Below, piece after piece: positions 30,690-42,753 of a DNA stretch of 64,000 nucleotides; the first letter of the stretch is position 1; each line of letters begins with the position of its first letter. Under the pieces are notes generated by a model. That model made no database searches and was not told where the DNA came from. It saw only the letters and a program-made list of their open reading frames with translations. Source of the stretch: Tetragonia tetragonoides (lineage: Eukaryota; Streptophyta; Magnoliopsida; Caryophyllales; Aizoaceae); NCBI GenBank assembly GCA_038025085.1, contig CM076141.1:19532001-19596000 (forward strand), given 5' to 3'. The translations under genes were made by a program, and so were the position numbers.

Positions 30690-32390
30690 ACTCATCCTTA
30701 GGACTTAAGCTAGACATTGACTCTAACTGAGACTCGGAATCAAATTCTTCCATCATTGGTCCTTCTCCATTGGTTATTGTGACCTTACGTCCAGTTGGGC
30801 CAGTCCAGCTTACTTCTCTGCGCCATCCGATCGTGACATTTTCAGTAGTATATATTAGGTCTGCAGGTTTGAAGTTGCGATCATTGAGAGCCATTACCTC
30901 TTCATTCATCTCAGGGGCTTCAGCCATTCTAGTTTCTTGGCCAAATTAGAGACCTAGTAGCTGGTTACCTAGCGCCTTAGTCCAATCTTGACTTGCTAGT
31001 TTTGAAGGGTGGTGTGCCTCCTCGTCTAATTGGTTGCAGTCTTGGAAAATTTCAAAACATGGGTGTGTGACCTTGGCTTCCTTTTCATAGTACGGCTCCG
31101 GGAAGCCATAGTATGGGCAATAGTCCCGTTTCTGTGATGAACTGACCATTTAGCGTGTGGCTGTAAGGGGGTATTACTTCTTTGGAAATGACTTGTTTCC
31201 CCTTAAATTGAATCCTTTGTTTCAGAGCTTGATCGTGGATTTCTTTGTCAGTAGGTGTGTAGCAAAGTCCAAAAGAGTTGTTTTTGGCTTCGAATTCGAA
31301 GGTGGTGGGTCCTTGTCCATTTCTTCCCAGACCCATACTGGGTATATACCCTTGCTTCTTGAGAACACCATTAACATGAGGGTTGGAGTGTGCTATGAAT
31401 GAGGCTTGATCTATTTTGAGCACGTTGACTTCGAGCTGCGGTTCATACTTCCGTATGGTGATCTTGAATATGTGAGAATTTGGAGGAGAGACGGCTCCGG
31501 AATCAATGACAGATTGGATGTCATACTTCAAACGGTAGCACTGTTCGGTGAGGTGACCAAAGCATCTATGATATCTGCAATAGAGGTAATGATCTTCCTC
31601 TTCTGGCAAAACTCCTTCCACGAATTGCAGATCTCCGCGGCGAAGTTGAGCTGTCATGACATCATGCATAGGTACTGCTAGTGGCGTGAAGTCCCGGGTT
31701 GGAATGCTCGATCATTCCTTGGATAACCAATGATGTGCAGGCCACATGGTCCCTTCATTAATGAAGGCTTGAATTTTGTCCCTCAGATTCCTGCAGTCAT
31801 TGGTGTGATGTCCGCAGGCTCGGCAATATTCGCAATAAACACTTGGGTTTCCGTTTTCATGGACGAGTTCATAGCTAGGTCCCACCGAATGCATGTAGCC
31901 ATATGCCCCTTATTTGTTGAAAAATGCATTCTTGAGCCCAACGGGGTTGCCCTTGATTAAGAACGACCTTGTCACCTTCTAGTGCCTTAATTCTTTGCTC
32001 TAACCCAGCAACCGTTTTCTGTAGCCTTTGGATCTCTGAGTGATAGATAACTAAATATTGGGTTAGGTGCTCGATAACGTCTTGTGCTTCAACAAGGCCA
32101 TGGATTGGCTTGTCTGTGCTTCTGTACTCAACGAGGCTAGGGGTTTCATCAAGATCAAGGCCCACTTGGATTTTGGCCTCTCGGAGTGATCGGTCCAATT
32201 GTTCCCCTAAGTCAAGGGATTCATCTTAAGTAGCAAGTATCGATTCTCTTGAAGTTTCGTGGACTGGATATGCAGTTGTCACAAAATGAGTTTTGATCTT
32301 CTTAACATTCTGGCCCATTTCTGACCTTGGCATGAGGAGAGATTCTTTCTGTGTATCTTCAGCTGAGGAACGCTTGCTGGACCCTGGCAT
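30690..32390 (-). pseudogene. gag: Gag and linker region (N3)
   Basis: Starts at ATG 32390 (MPGSSKRSSAED). A coiled-coil-like segment follows (VIEHLTQYLVIYHSEIQRLQ). There are two zinc-knuckle-like motifs, CEYCRACGHHTNDC and CRYHRCFGHLTEQC. Next is a G-patch-like LKKQGYIPSMGLGRNGQG, then LNGQF and YYGFPEPYYEKEAKV, homologous to the T1 linker between protease and RT. The protease itself is missing between the second knuckle and the G-patch-like part. A gag domain like that of N2 is not evident. Stops and frameshifts are numerous (near 31900, 31700, 31090, 30930). Confidence 0.7.
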
Positions 32391-33428
32391 GATCTGAATG
32401 AGTAGATGACCATTTAGAATCAAAAAGACCACGAGACTCTCACCTAAGAAAAATGTTGACCGACACATAGAAGAAAACACATTGTCCTAAAAAAAAAAAG
32501 ATCCTTAAGCCTAAATGCCCAAATATTTCCCTAATATCAAAGGAAAATAAAGTCGATGAATGAAAAATAAGAAAAATAGAAAAGACGGACTACCCTATTT
32601 TTTTATTCTTCTAGACTCAAAGAAAATGGAAAATGGGATAAAAATAAAAATAAAAAAGAAATTTCGGTCCTCTTTTTTTATTTTATTTTTGCAATTTTTT
32701 TTTCGGCGGCATTTTTCTTTTTGCCGTTTTTATTGTTTTTTTTTTTACCAAATCTGGATTACATAAATAAAAAAGATATAGAAAAAAGGGAGACGGAAAA
32801 TTGGAACGACTGACTCATTTTATTTTTTTGCTAAAAGGATCCTAAGAAATTGCTCACGACTTTTATAAAATATATCATTGGGAAAATGACGAGTGTTCAT
32901 CGAATTGAATTCTCGCACCATTTTTGGGAATTAGGAACTAGCTAAAAGTAAAAGAAAAGACGCCTAGAACGTAAGTACATGTTCGCACATAGTCACGATA
33001 TTCATGCATTCAGGCAAGCATTACAACAACATAGTTACAAGCAAACATGTGATCAGACAGGCAATACAACAACACATGCACAACAAGCAAGCGAATGCAC
33101 GAATGTGGGCTAGAGGCTTTTGGCTCCTGTGAGGTTAGCACGAAAAATTACAATTTCCGTTCGGTGGATGGTCGACACATCAATTGTAATTCTTTTTCAC
33201 CAATAAGAGTCGATGAGTCATGGGTGAGGAAGCGTCGGTTTGCACGATAGGACAACTGTATATTCCTTTAGATATACGGATTGTCTACGAGTTGCGACAC
33301 AAACTTCCTCGAGGGTCGATAAGGGTCAAAAGGTTGTGACAGAGCACATGCAAATGATGCAAAATATGGAACATGTTATTAAACAATTAAGCAAACTTGA
33401 CTTTCGAGTCTCACCCTCTTAAATAAAT
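32391..33428 (-). other. Leader of N3
   Basis: Untranslated leader like that of N2 and N4, with A/T-rich runs (32480-32820) and the inverted repeat AATTACAATT...AATTGTAATT at 33147-33191. No gene seen. Confidence 0.6.
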
Positions 33429-33445
33429 CCTGAGTAAAGTAGCCA
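33429..33445 (-). other. Degenerate primer binding site (N3)
   Basis: TGGCTACTTTACTCAGG on the minus strand, a mutated form of the tRNA-Arg site. Confidence 0.6.
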
Positions 33446-33446
33446 C

Positions 33447-34594
33447 TGTAAGGACCCGGGATTTTCCATCCATCTGTTTCCATGGAGTACGTCCATATAG
33501 AAAATTTGTAAGTTGGGGGTTTAGATAAGTTCAAGGGACCATCGAGTTAGAAAAGCTTTTGTAAAGACTTGAATTGAATAAAATCCATGAAAGAGGTCAC
33601 AAATCTGCTATCGGCGTTTTATAGGAGGGACAATCCGAAGGACAACCCAATAGTGCGATAAGGGAAATGATCATGTTTTTAGAAAGACTCCCGCTCATAT
33701 AGAGCATATGAGTACCCAAGAATAATAGGTTCGGGGGCGAAGGTACGAGGTGGGAAGGTGTTAGGCACCCAACTCGCCCCTTTTATGACGGCCTCTACTA
33801 ACTCAAGTTTGTTTAATAATTTAAAGACATAACTCCCATGCAAAACCGGATCAACAACCTAGACTTAGACTATTCATTATTTCATCACAAGCATCACAAC
33901 ATTTATTTTTAACCCTTTTTTAGCCATGCATTGGATTGACAAGTTGAGCGTTACAAGGACTAGACATGCTTGGAAGGACAATATTTAGTAATCAATAGAA
34001 GATGTTATTTAGCATGATATCTACATTATGACGACTAGAAAATAAACAATTAGGCAAGTAATTTAATTTGAGCCCTCAGGAGTTAGTACCTGAACTGTAG
34101 GCTATGTTTGACAAGAATAGTAAAAGACAAGATCTCAAGTTTGGAAGAAAGAGGGGGAAGCTCAGTATTAATACTCCTGAGAATAGAGGTTGTCAACTAT
34201 GGATAGTGTGATATGAACTGTGGGAGGAGGGTCGTATTTATAGGCGCAAGAAGTTGGGCTGGACAGCTGAAGAGGAGCCAAAAATCGGATTTCGGCTGAA
34301 AAAATAGCCGGGCCTGGAAGCTTATCCAGCGACGCTAGCGGCTCAGGATTTTATTCCAGACCCGCCAACGGCAGTGGTGTGCCAGTTGGATGTCGTCATA
34401 ATGACGACATCCAGTCTATTTTCATTTTTCGGAAGAATTTAGTGTTCAGAAAAATATGAAAAGACTGTTTTACCCTTGGACGGTAAAAGACAGGCATAAT
34501 CCCACCTCGTAACTGCCGCTCATATCGTATATACTGGCCCAAGTTGAAATCATATGATCGACTCTGAAGGCATGATTTCTACTTTTAGCTTTAA
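33447..34594 (-). repeat. LTR shared by N3 and N4
   Basis: 3' LTR of N4 and 5' LTR of N3, 1148 bp. TATAAATA on the minus strand at 34235-34242, with GC-rich sequence (CGCTAGCGGCTCAGG) at about 34325-34385 on the upstream side. The first ~90 bases of U3 differ from other copies. Contains the perfect palindrome GGATGTCGTCATAATGACGACATCC region (about 34388-34412). Confidence 0.8.
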
Positions 34595-34639
34595 GAAGCC
34601 CCGCCTTTGATCGAGCTTGAGTAAAAGCGAAGATCAAAG
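34595..34639 (-). promoter_or_regulatory. Pre-LTR hairpin and polypurine tract (N4)
   Basis: CTTTGATC (34605-34612) pairs with GATCAAAG (34632-34639). The polypurine tract, slightly mutated (AAAGGCGGGGCTTC on the minus strand), abuts the LTR at 34595. Confidence 0.7.
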
Positions 34640-34869
34640 TATTCCGAAGGTGACATGCAGGATGCTGATGTGCACATGGTGTGTGGGAGTGCACCGTATG
34701 TATGCATATGAAGACAAACCTGGGTTGGGACATGCTCGTAGAGTGCTATGATTTTATCTCTGTGAACACAAGAGAAAATAAAGGTTATGGTTAGCAGGAT
34801 AGAACACCGCTTGTAGATGGTCTAAACGTCCGCTGGGGACCTGTATTCAGAGTGAATGAAAAAGTTAGT

Positions 34870-35330
34870 AATACTTTGAGAATGATCAACGTAGAATGCT
34901 TCGACAAACAGTGACTAAACACCACTCGGCGGGTTTTGAGATTCCGTCCCTGTACGAGAAAAAAAAAAGTCGACGAGACAGCGCGATTAAAAATAACGGC
35001 TGTAAATGGAAAGTAACACTGGTGAGAGTGAATAGTATAAGTGCTTTATTCTGAGCAAACAGTAACTAAGCACCACTCGGTGGATGCCGAGATTCCGTCT
35101 CTGGACAAGAAACGAAAAGGACGACAAGACAGTGCGACCAAAAATGACGGCTGTAAAATGGCTAAAGATATATGAACAGTTTAAATGCAATAGCTTAAGC
35201 AATCATTGACTGAAACATATAATAAACAAAGTACAGTATAACCGCAACAATTTAAGCAATCATTGACTGACACAAAATAAGTAACCTCGCAGAAGAACAG
35301 TTTAACCGCGATAACTTAAGCGATCATTGA
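34870..35330 (-). repeat. Tandem duplications upstream of the polypurine tract (N4)
   Basis: Same two-level duplications as 5460-5890 in N1: copies with CACTCGG/GAGATTCCGTC at about 34920 and 35080, and TCATTGACTGA at about 35205, 35263 and 35325. Confidence 0.7.
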
Positions 35331-35530
35331 CTGACCCGGTTTTGTGACGTTAGGACTTTGGGACATTGAGACTTTGGGATATTGGGACATTGAGACTTTG
35401 GGACATTGGGATTTTGGGACATTGAGACTTTGGGACATTGGGATTTTGGGACACTGAGACTTTGGGACATTGCGATTGAGACTTTAGGACATCGAGACTT
35501 TGGGACATTGGGATTTTGGGACATTGATGA
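35331..35530 (-). repeat. TCCCAAA-type minisatellite (N4)
   Basis: On the + strand GACTTTGGGACATTGGGATTTTGGGACATTGA-like units, imperfect. Homologous to 5276-5455 and 59641-59822. Confidence 0.85.
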
Positions 35531-36149
35531 GGCCAGCAGATTTACTAGGCTTAAAATAAATTTGACACTCCGGGCGATAAATATTGTCGTGGCGTATATC
35601 CGGGCTTAAGCATTTGGGACCTACAAAAATAATTGGGTTAGTTTTACCCGAAAATAATTGGTACCGTACGATGGGCCAACTGTTGAATTTGAATTTGTGG
35701 GCAAAGGAGACTCGCTCCCGCGTGCTTGGCACTGATTTTGCCGCGAACGAACTGAAGTAATGACTTTTGGGTTGGAAAAATTCGTGGGACAGCAGGTGGG
35801 GGCCCGCGTGTGCAGGCTTTGCAGGGTCGTTTGCGGCCAAGGCAAGCGTCGCTAGCGGCGCTCAACTTGAGCAGCCTAAAGGCTTTTTGTGAATTTCTTT
35901 CTCGCGTTTTGCCTCATTCTTCTTCCTCTCGCAGAGCCATTGTCGACTAATAATCACCATTTTTGGGTGATTAAACTTCCTTGAGGTAGGTTGATTTTTG
36001 ACCAAATTCTTCGATTTTTGTCTTGAACTTGCTTATTTTTTCGCCTAGTTGTTGAATTTTGGGTTGCATTGTTGAATGGGTACTTGTTTCTTGCGAATCT
36101 GAAACTTGAAATTTTCACATGTAGGGAGAGAAAGCTTCATTCTTCTTCC

Positions 36150-38221
36150 ATGGCTCCCAAGGACAAAGGAAAACGACCCATGGGTGGGGAGGAGGAGAAC
36201 CGGGACCTTTTTCGTACTGGGCTTCCTTCTACTAGTACGCCCCTTGCTCGACATGCAGACGGGGCACGTTTGTCCCAGGATTTGTTCATGCGGATGGACT
36301 GGCGCCCGGCTGGGGTTGGGATCGTATTATTTTACTACTGGACAGGCAGATTCATCTGTCTAACTTTCAGTTGGCATGTTTTATGACTCTCTCTCTTTTT
36401 GGTTTTGTTCAGTTATATATTTTTTTGAACTGAAAAATTTGAACTGTTAGTGCTTCAGCACACGAACAAATTGGGACTTGTACTGGATTGGTGGTCAGTT
36501 GTGTATAATTTGCGTGGAATTATTTTGGTTGTATTGGTAGTATATGGGGTATTGAGAAAATTTTGTTTGTTGGCTAGGGTATTGGTGTTTTGCTGCAGGC
36601 TCATGGGTCTACTTCCCATTGGGCTATGATGTTGGAGACTCTTTCTGTGGGAGCTAGGGAGCTAGTGAGCTAGTGCATGGTTTAGGTTTTGGGCACTTTT
36701 TGTCTGTCATCCAGGCTTGTCACTCTGGGGACACTAGGATCATCGCTCGGGGGTTATTGGAGAGGTTCTGGGATACCACGAACACCTTCCATATGCCTGT
36801 GGGGGAGATGTTTCCTACCCCCTATAAGTTTGCTGTGTTGACGGGCTTATCTTTTAGAGGGCGTCGTATACAGTATGACGTGGATTACCATTGGCAGAGT
36901 GATAGGTTGCTTGAGCTTTATGGGCCTGTGTCCGCCCATTTTAGAGATGACCGGGTTTCCTTGCCGAGGTTATGGGCGGCCTTTGCGGAGCAGGGGCTTA
37001 CTGAGGAGCAGAGGGTCTGTATTTTCTTAGCTTGCTTGTTAGGGTCGACCATTTTCGCTCAGAAGAAGAGCGTGTGTCAGGTCGGCTTCTTGACATGTTT
37101 AGACGATTTGTCCACGGTCCATGAGTACAACTTTGGTCCTCCTACATATGCAACCTTGGTGAGATGGTGCCGCCAGGCTTGTAGGCCTAGGCCGACGAGT
37201 GAGAGGGTGTCTATCTCGGGCCCGTGGAAGATACTGGAGGTAGGCACATATATTTCCCTTTTCCTTTGAACATGCATGCTTTTCAACAGAATTGCAGCTT
37301 ATCATTTTTTGCTTGTATGACAGCTATAGTTATTTGAGTATTTTCCCGTTTTTGGTCCTCACCGTCCTGGTTTGAGGATGTTCCCATTAGGTTCACGGTG
37401 GATTGGTAGAGATAACCACCCATATACCTCGTTGGAGCATTTCCGGGCTACCTTTGAGAGTCATGTTGCGTCTGAGGTATGTTGCCTTTGATTTGCTTAT
37501 GTATTTATTTATTTTTGATCCATTTGGTGCGAATGAACTTTGATCTGGTAATCTGCAGGTGTCGTGGTCTGCCTTCGATGGTATTTCCGGGGTTCCGCCC
37601 CATATTACCGTCGAGTCTTTTAGGGTATATTCCTTGCGGGTGGTCTTTGAGGGGCCATTTGGCTTTGTGTGGTACTTGGGTAACCGCTTGACTCGGCTGG
37701 TCTATCCTGTCTTGGGTGGTCATTTGGTTCCGGAGGACCCTCCGATGACGATGTTCTACCTATGCAGCTTGAGCGTGGAAGACTTGAGGGTCGTGGCTCG
37801 TGGTATGGCGGCCACGGAGTTTATTGAGCCGGAGATTGCTAACTAATCGTACGGCTGTGTACCTGGCCTTTTGCTTGGGTCGCCTCATGCCGGACCTCAC
37901 TTCTAAGGTAAGACCTTTATGGCTGGAGGTTGGGCGAACGCCTCTGGATGGGACGTGCCTCAAACTGGGCCTTCATATTAGGATATGGCTATGAACTTTG
38001 CTGGCCAGGCCACAGAGAGCTTCTTTTGAGCGGAGTTTCCGGCAGGTACCCCTATGCATGCGCTAGCGTATGATGGACGGAATATGAGGCCTAACAACAG
38101 CAGGTCCATTAATAGCTCGTTTAGTACTCAGGGCTCCTTCCACTATTCGGCTGGGAACTATAGCCAGGGACCGTCTGTTGAAGATGAGGCTGACAGCAAT
38201 GGCGATGATGACTCCGGTTGA
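36150..38221 (+). pseudogene. Antisense PMD gene, exons 5-6 deleted (N4)
   Basis: ATG at 36150 (MAPKDKGKRPMGG). A likely 5'-leader intron lies upstream (35986-36124, GTAGG...TGTAG). Exon 1 36150-36373 (donor GT now GC; 1-base loss inside), exon 2 36599-37239, exon 3 37324-37476, exon 4 37559-37907. The intron 4 start then fuses at about 37920 to mid exon 7, deleting exons 5 and 6. The remnant ends at TGA 38219. Exon 2 has the PMD core (LLERFWDTTNTFHMPVGEM, FAVLTGLSFRG) and KSVCQVGFLTCLDDLSTVHE. Lesions include a short duplication with a stop near 36665, TAG in exon 3 and a frameshift near 37845. A GC motif CGCTAGCGGCGC lies at about 35849. Confidence 0.85.
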
Positions 38222-38728
38222 GCAATGTAGAATTGCTTTGTAAACATCGGCCTTGAAACTTTGAACTACTGTTTTTACGCATTTTATATGATATGTATGC
38301 TATGATGACTCGAGTATGCCCGTCTGTTCTCTAAGTATGCAATGTGTTATGCAGTAAAGAGTAGGCCACAAGTTAAGGAATAAAATTAAAAAAAAGGGTA
38401 AAAATTGCAAGAAAAAGAAAAAATTACACATATTATACCTCCTAAAAAAAAGAATAATAAAAAAAAATTGGAAAAATAAAATAAAACTAAGAGAGTCTCG
38501 GGCTTTGTAATTCAGTTGTGCATCTTAAAAACTGGGCTTAAACCGAGCAAAATAGACCAAGTGGGCGGGCTGGAACAAAAGGAGAAAAATCGATAGGGAT
38601 GAGGTCAGGGCCGCTAGCGGCGTTGGGCTGGATATGAAGGCCGCTAGCTGTGATGGTCACAGCCACTAGCGGCTCTGGCTTTGGGCCTTTTTCGTGGATT
38701 TCTGACTTTTTTGACCCCATATTTTGCT

Positions 38729-38736
38729 TATAAATA
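38729..38736 (+). promoter_or_regulatory. TATA box of antisense DUF7745-like gene (N4)
   Basis: TATAAATA 74 bases before the ATG at 38810. A GC island with GGCCGCTAGCGGCG lies at 38608-38685. Confidence 0.7.
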
Positions 38737-38809
38737 CGATCTACGGGATGTCCAATGTTGTATCTCCTTTTCAGACTTTAGCTCTCTCAAATTTCCCAAA
38801 GCTTCTATC

Positions 38810-40126
38810 ATGGTGAAATCCTTTGAAAACCTGTTCGATGCCTGGTGTAAAAATCTCACTATAGAAGATAAACTTGAACTGGCTCCGTACCATATCTCTA
38901 CCTTATTGGCTTTAAGACCAACAAAAATTTTGTGGCCCCTCCTTCGATCTGGTCTGAATTATTGGGACCCTGACTTGCATGTTTTCCGTTTCGGTAACTC
39001 TGAATTATGCCCTCTATTTGAGGAATTTGTTGCGATTACTAATATGTCTGATGTTCTTCCCGCAGCTGTGCCTTATTTGAGGGATGGTTTTAGCAATCAG
39101 TACAGGAAATCTCTAGGTTTGACATTTGGAGAAGCCAAAAGCATGATTCTCGGTGTCGATGTGGACTTAGTTCAAATTTGTGAAAAAGTTTGATGTTTCT
39201 TTTGAACAGGATGTGATATATTCAGGCATTGTCGTCGAGAGGCTTTTGTACTTTGCCTGTTAAATCGCCTATTGTTTGCAAATGCAGAGTCTTCCAACTT
39301 GGGTAGAGCCTCGTTGTTGCGAGTGGTTAATGAAATGGTTGAAGGGCATTCTCCTTTGCATCTGGTTGTAGAGGAAATTATTCGAAGGCTTGTCACGTTG
39401 AAAATTTCGCCTCACGAAACTTTTTCTGGCAGCCCCTTGCGGCTTCATGTTTGGTTATATGAGCATCTAAGGTTGATAGAATCGCCGGACAAGATGATAG
39501 CTCATACCCCTCGAGCCTGGTCAAAGAAAACTTATACCGCTGCTAGCTTCTTGGTTAGAAAAGGGCAATATGATGAAAACACCCTTGCTGAATGGGATGC
39601 CTTTTTTTCCGTGCAGGACCTGTTATCCGTTGGCATGTGACCTGGTGGAGCTTGGCCTCTTTAGTGGCTTGCGACAAATTTATCCCTCATACTACCATAG
39701 TAAGGCTGTACAGGCAATATGGGTTGAAACACGTTATCCCTCGTCTGGAGACTACGAGACCGCCTACCTTGACTTTGACCACCGAGTTTGCTGAGTATTG
39801 GGGAAAATATTGGCGTAGCCAGGATCGCTTGACTGTACCTTGGGTGATTGCCCCGACTAAAGTTTCTGAGACCTACTTGAACTGACTTTCCTGAAGTGAT
39901 GGAGAAGCGAGACGAGCCTTTCGTCATGAGGAATGGGATCAACTAAAGCCTAAGTATGACTCAAGAACAGGAAGCAAGAAATAAAAGGAAGGGCCTTATG
40001 AGGAAGGCTATCTTGTATTGAAAAGAGGCAAGCCCCCAGCTCAAGGAAGCGATCATAAGTCATCTTCAAGCCAGGGACCTTCAAAGAAGAACTCTTCAGC
40101 GAACCTTCTAAAGGAAAGAAGGATTA
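38810..40126 (+). pseudogene. Antisense DUF7745-like gene (N4)
   Basis: ATG in ATCATGG. Reads ELAPYHISTLLALRPTKIL, LNYWDPDLHVFRFGNSELCP, FEEFVAITNMSDVL, LGLTFGEAKSMILGVDVDLV. One extra A in GTGAAAAAG near 39184 shifts the frame. The rest (REAFVLCLLNRLLFANAESS, HLRLIESPDKMIAHTPRAW, VIRWHVTWWSL) reads in other frames. A TGA appears near 39883. Ends with a basic Ser/Lys tail at TAA 40124. No intron. Poly(A) signal at 40266. Confidence 0.8.
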
Positions 40127-40265
40127 AAGTAGTTTTCTTTAGAAAGCAAGTCTAGCTTTAAAAAAAATAATAGGAATTTGTTTAGCTTAAACCCTCGTAG
40201 TTGCACATTTTTTTTGACCTTAGCAAGTTTAATTTTTTGCAATGTAAGCTTATTCGTTCAGTTTG

Positions 40266-40271
40266 AATAAA
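40266..40271 (+). terminator. Poly(A) signal of antisense DUF7745-like gene (N4)
   Basis: AATAAA 140 bases after the stop, before the GGATACGTAGG element (minus, 40337-40364) and the integrase stop on the other strand. Confidence 0.5.
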
Positions 40272-40336
40272 GATTATCCCTTTTGAATGAGGAATGGAAT
40301 TTTGGATTGATTTTGGTCGGGCCCCTTAAAAGGGTT

Positions 40337-40364
40337 ACCTACGTATCCAGTGTGGAATCAGGCC
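40337..40364 (-). promoter_or_regulatory. Conserved post-pol element (N4)
   Basis: On the minus strand CCTGATTCCACACTGGATACGTAGG, just past the integrase end. Confidence 0.6.
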
Positions 40365-40429
40365 AGCGTAGTTCGTTCAATTTGTGTACGTCTCTTTTTT
40401 TTTTTTTTTGGAATATTTTTTTTTTATTT

Positions 40430-41577
40430 TTAGACGTAGCACTTCTTCAGTTGGTCCATATTGGTGAGTTGACTGAACCCATTGACATCAATGTCCATGA
40501 GTCGGACTGCGCCTCCCGATAAGATGTCTTTAATGATGAACGAACCGGACCAATTGGGTCGAAATTTGCCTCTAGGGTCGGTAACTGGGGCACGCAATTC
40601 TTTCCAATCTAAGTCTCCTTCCTTCAGATTTCGAGGTCGAACCTTTTTGTTGGATGCTCTTGCCATGCGCGTTACTGGTATATGTGGGAATGGTCTAGGG
40701 CCCGTAGTCGTCTTTCATCTGTGAACATGAGTTCCTCGTAGCGGGCCTGCAACCATTGGGTTTCGGGAATTTCACCCTCTAGGGCTATGCGCATGGAGGG
40801 TTATTGGACTTGTATAGGTAGCACTGCTTCCATTCCGTAGACCAGGGAATAAGGTGTCACTCCTGTGGAGGATCTTATGGATCTCCTATATCCCCAAAGG
40901 GCAAATGGAAGTTTTATGGGCCAATCTTTGTAGTTTTCTATCATCTCTTCAATGATAGTCATGAGGTTTGTTTTAGCGGCTTCCACTGCGCCGTTGGTTT
41001 GGGGACGGTAAGGGATGATTTGTGGTGCTGGATTTTGTAGTTCTTTAGGTGGGTTGTTGTTTCGGCTTTGAAATGGGATCCATGGTCACTAATACTTTTA
41101 TGCGGAACACCGTATCGACAGATGCTGTAGCTTGGCATATATCTGACACTTCTTGCATTTCTTGTCATAGTCGTATCAATCCCTTTCCATAGTGGTCCAG
41201 TAGTATCCCAGTCGTAGGACCTTTCTAGAGAGCATTCGACCATTCATGTGTGGTCCGCACACACCATTGTGTACCTCATCCATGATCTCTGCGGCTTCTT
41301 TGGCGATCACACATCTGAGGTTGACCCCGTTGTGGGACTTTTGTATAGAACCCCCTTGTTCTCTATGTATTGTGCCGCTAAGAGACGGGTGGCCCGTTGA
41401 GCTCTTATTGGTGCGTCTTGAGGGTATATTCCTTTGGTGATGTAGTTAATAAAGTCTTGGTACCAAGGATCCTCTTCGATCCGAGCCAGGGTCAGATCCG
41501 TGTCGAGGTTGTTGCAGAAAGCTGACTCGCTTCTTCTTGCTAGTGGCATCGTTGAGGGAGTTCAGCTACTCAAATTC
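40430..41577 (-). pseudogene. Integrase (N4)
   Basis: Opens at a splice-acceptor-like TTTTTTTCAG (41578). Reads RRSESAFCNNLDTDLTLARI, EEDPWYQDFINYITKGIYP, CGPHMNGRML. A large internal deletion near 41120 removes the C-X2-C end and the first catalytic Asp strand: CRYMPSYSICRYGVPHKSIS joins them. The second motif SDHGSHF and the C-terminal module RGKFRPNWSGSFIIKDIL remain. Ends KKCYV-stop. Frameshifts are present. Confidence 0.85.
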
Positions 41578-41922
41578 CTGAAAAAAAGAAATAATTTGCA
41601 TTCTTGCTTTGCGAAGTTCACTTACATTGCTCAATTGATTAGTTAATGATTTATGCAACTTTGAGTTCATTGGATTTATCAATAGCCAAACAAAGAAAGA
41701 AATGAGCCAGTGGAATTCTAATTGATTTGCAACAAAAGATAAGCACACATGACTTTAGAGAAGAGGGTCTCTAACTCCCGTCAAAAAGAAAGTAGACTTA
41801 GAAATAAAGCAAAAGGGGGAACATTCCCTGTTCAAGACTCAACTTAAAGATTTAGCTAAGATCCTAACTCGACAAAACTTGGGGACTCAGACTCGATTCC
41901 TCTAGCTCTTACTTGTAGCCAA
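41578..41922 (-). other. Intron-like spacer between gag and integrase (N4)
   Basis: Same spacer as 9006-9349, on the minus strand. No gene seen. Confidence 0.5.
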
Positions 41923-42753
41923 CTAGTTCCAGGCTCCATAGGTATCATGTTCTTCTTTCTTGTCCATGATTTCTTGTATACCATCCTGCGGGCGGATGCA
42001 GTCATCCGTGCGGTGGCCAAACACCCGGTGATATTGACAGTAGAGGTTATCGTCAAACAAGATACCCACATCATAGAGCCGGTTGTCGGAGTCAACTGCT
42101 TGGTACTGGAGGTGTTCCTCTTAAGCAGGTTGCAGATTCTTGATGAATTTGCGGATTTCATCACTTTGCACAGGTTTCTCAACCAGTTTGGCCACCTTTA
42201 GCCTCCAACGTTGAAGGAAGGCAAGGAACCACTCATCTTTTCCTTGCTTGGTGATCTCTAATTATCGAAGGGTCATGGAGAGGACAACATTTTCCTTGTA
42301 GCGTGCAAGGAAGAATATAGTGAACTCTGATCAAGTATGGTAGTTTTCCAAATTCAAGGTGTAGAACCAACAACGAGTCGAGGCATCAAGAGCCTGTGGG
42401 AACAAGTGTATGTAGATGCTTTGGTCAATTCCTCTCAAAAACATGGCGGTAGTGAAAGCCTTGAGATGATTTTATGGATCATCAGTTCTAGTGAATGTCG
42501 GAACCTCGGGCATGGAGAACTTCGCTAGAAGCTTGCCCTTGATTTTGGGATTGACCTTACCATCATTGGCATTGTAGTTGGCGATAGAGTTAATCTTATT
42601 GAGCTTAGTGACTTGCTCATTTTCTTCGGTGTTAGAGTCAGAGAGGATTCTTCCTTCATCCTTTTTCTTTATTTCCAAATCCTCAACCTTGAGTCGCATC
42701 CTTTCCAAATTTCCCATGATCTCATCAAGCTTCTCGTAAGTAGTTTTGGTCAT
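41923..42753 (-). pseudogene. gag: Gag (N4)
   Basis: ATG at 42753 (MTKTTYEKLDEIMGN). Coil-like segment RMRLKVEDLEIKKKDE, then the gag domain (KAFTT, FYTLNLENYHT), broken by TGA where TGG encodes W in WSEF (about 42331), and a further stop in LR.LEITKQGKDE. The zinc knuckle CQYHRVFGHRTDDC is intact. Ends at TAG 41923 soon after the knuckle, as in N2. Confidence 0.8.

Larger units (their letters stand above)
29651..34594 (-). mobile_element. Family-N copy N3, 5' part
   Basis: On the minus strand: LTR (34594-33447, shared with N4), degenerate primer site, leader, long gag-linker region and integrase, truncated at 29651 inside the catalytic core. It keeps a G-patch-like and linker region lost in N2, N4, N5 and N6, yet already lacks protease, RT and RNase H. 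Confidence 0.85.
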
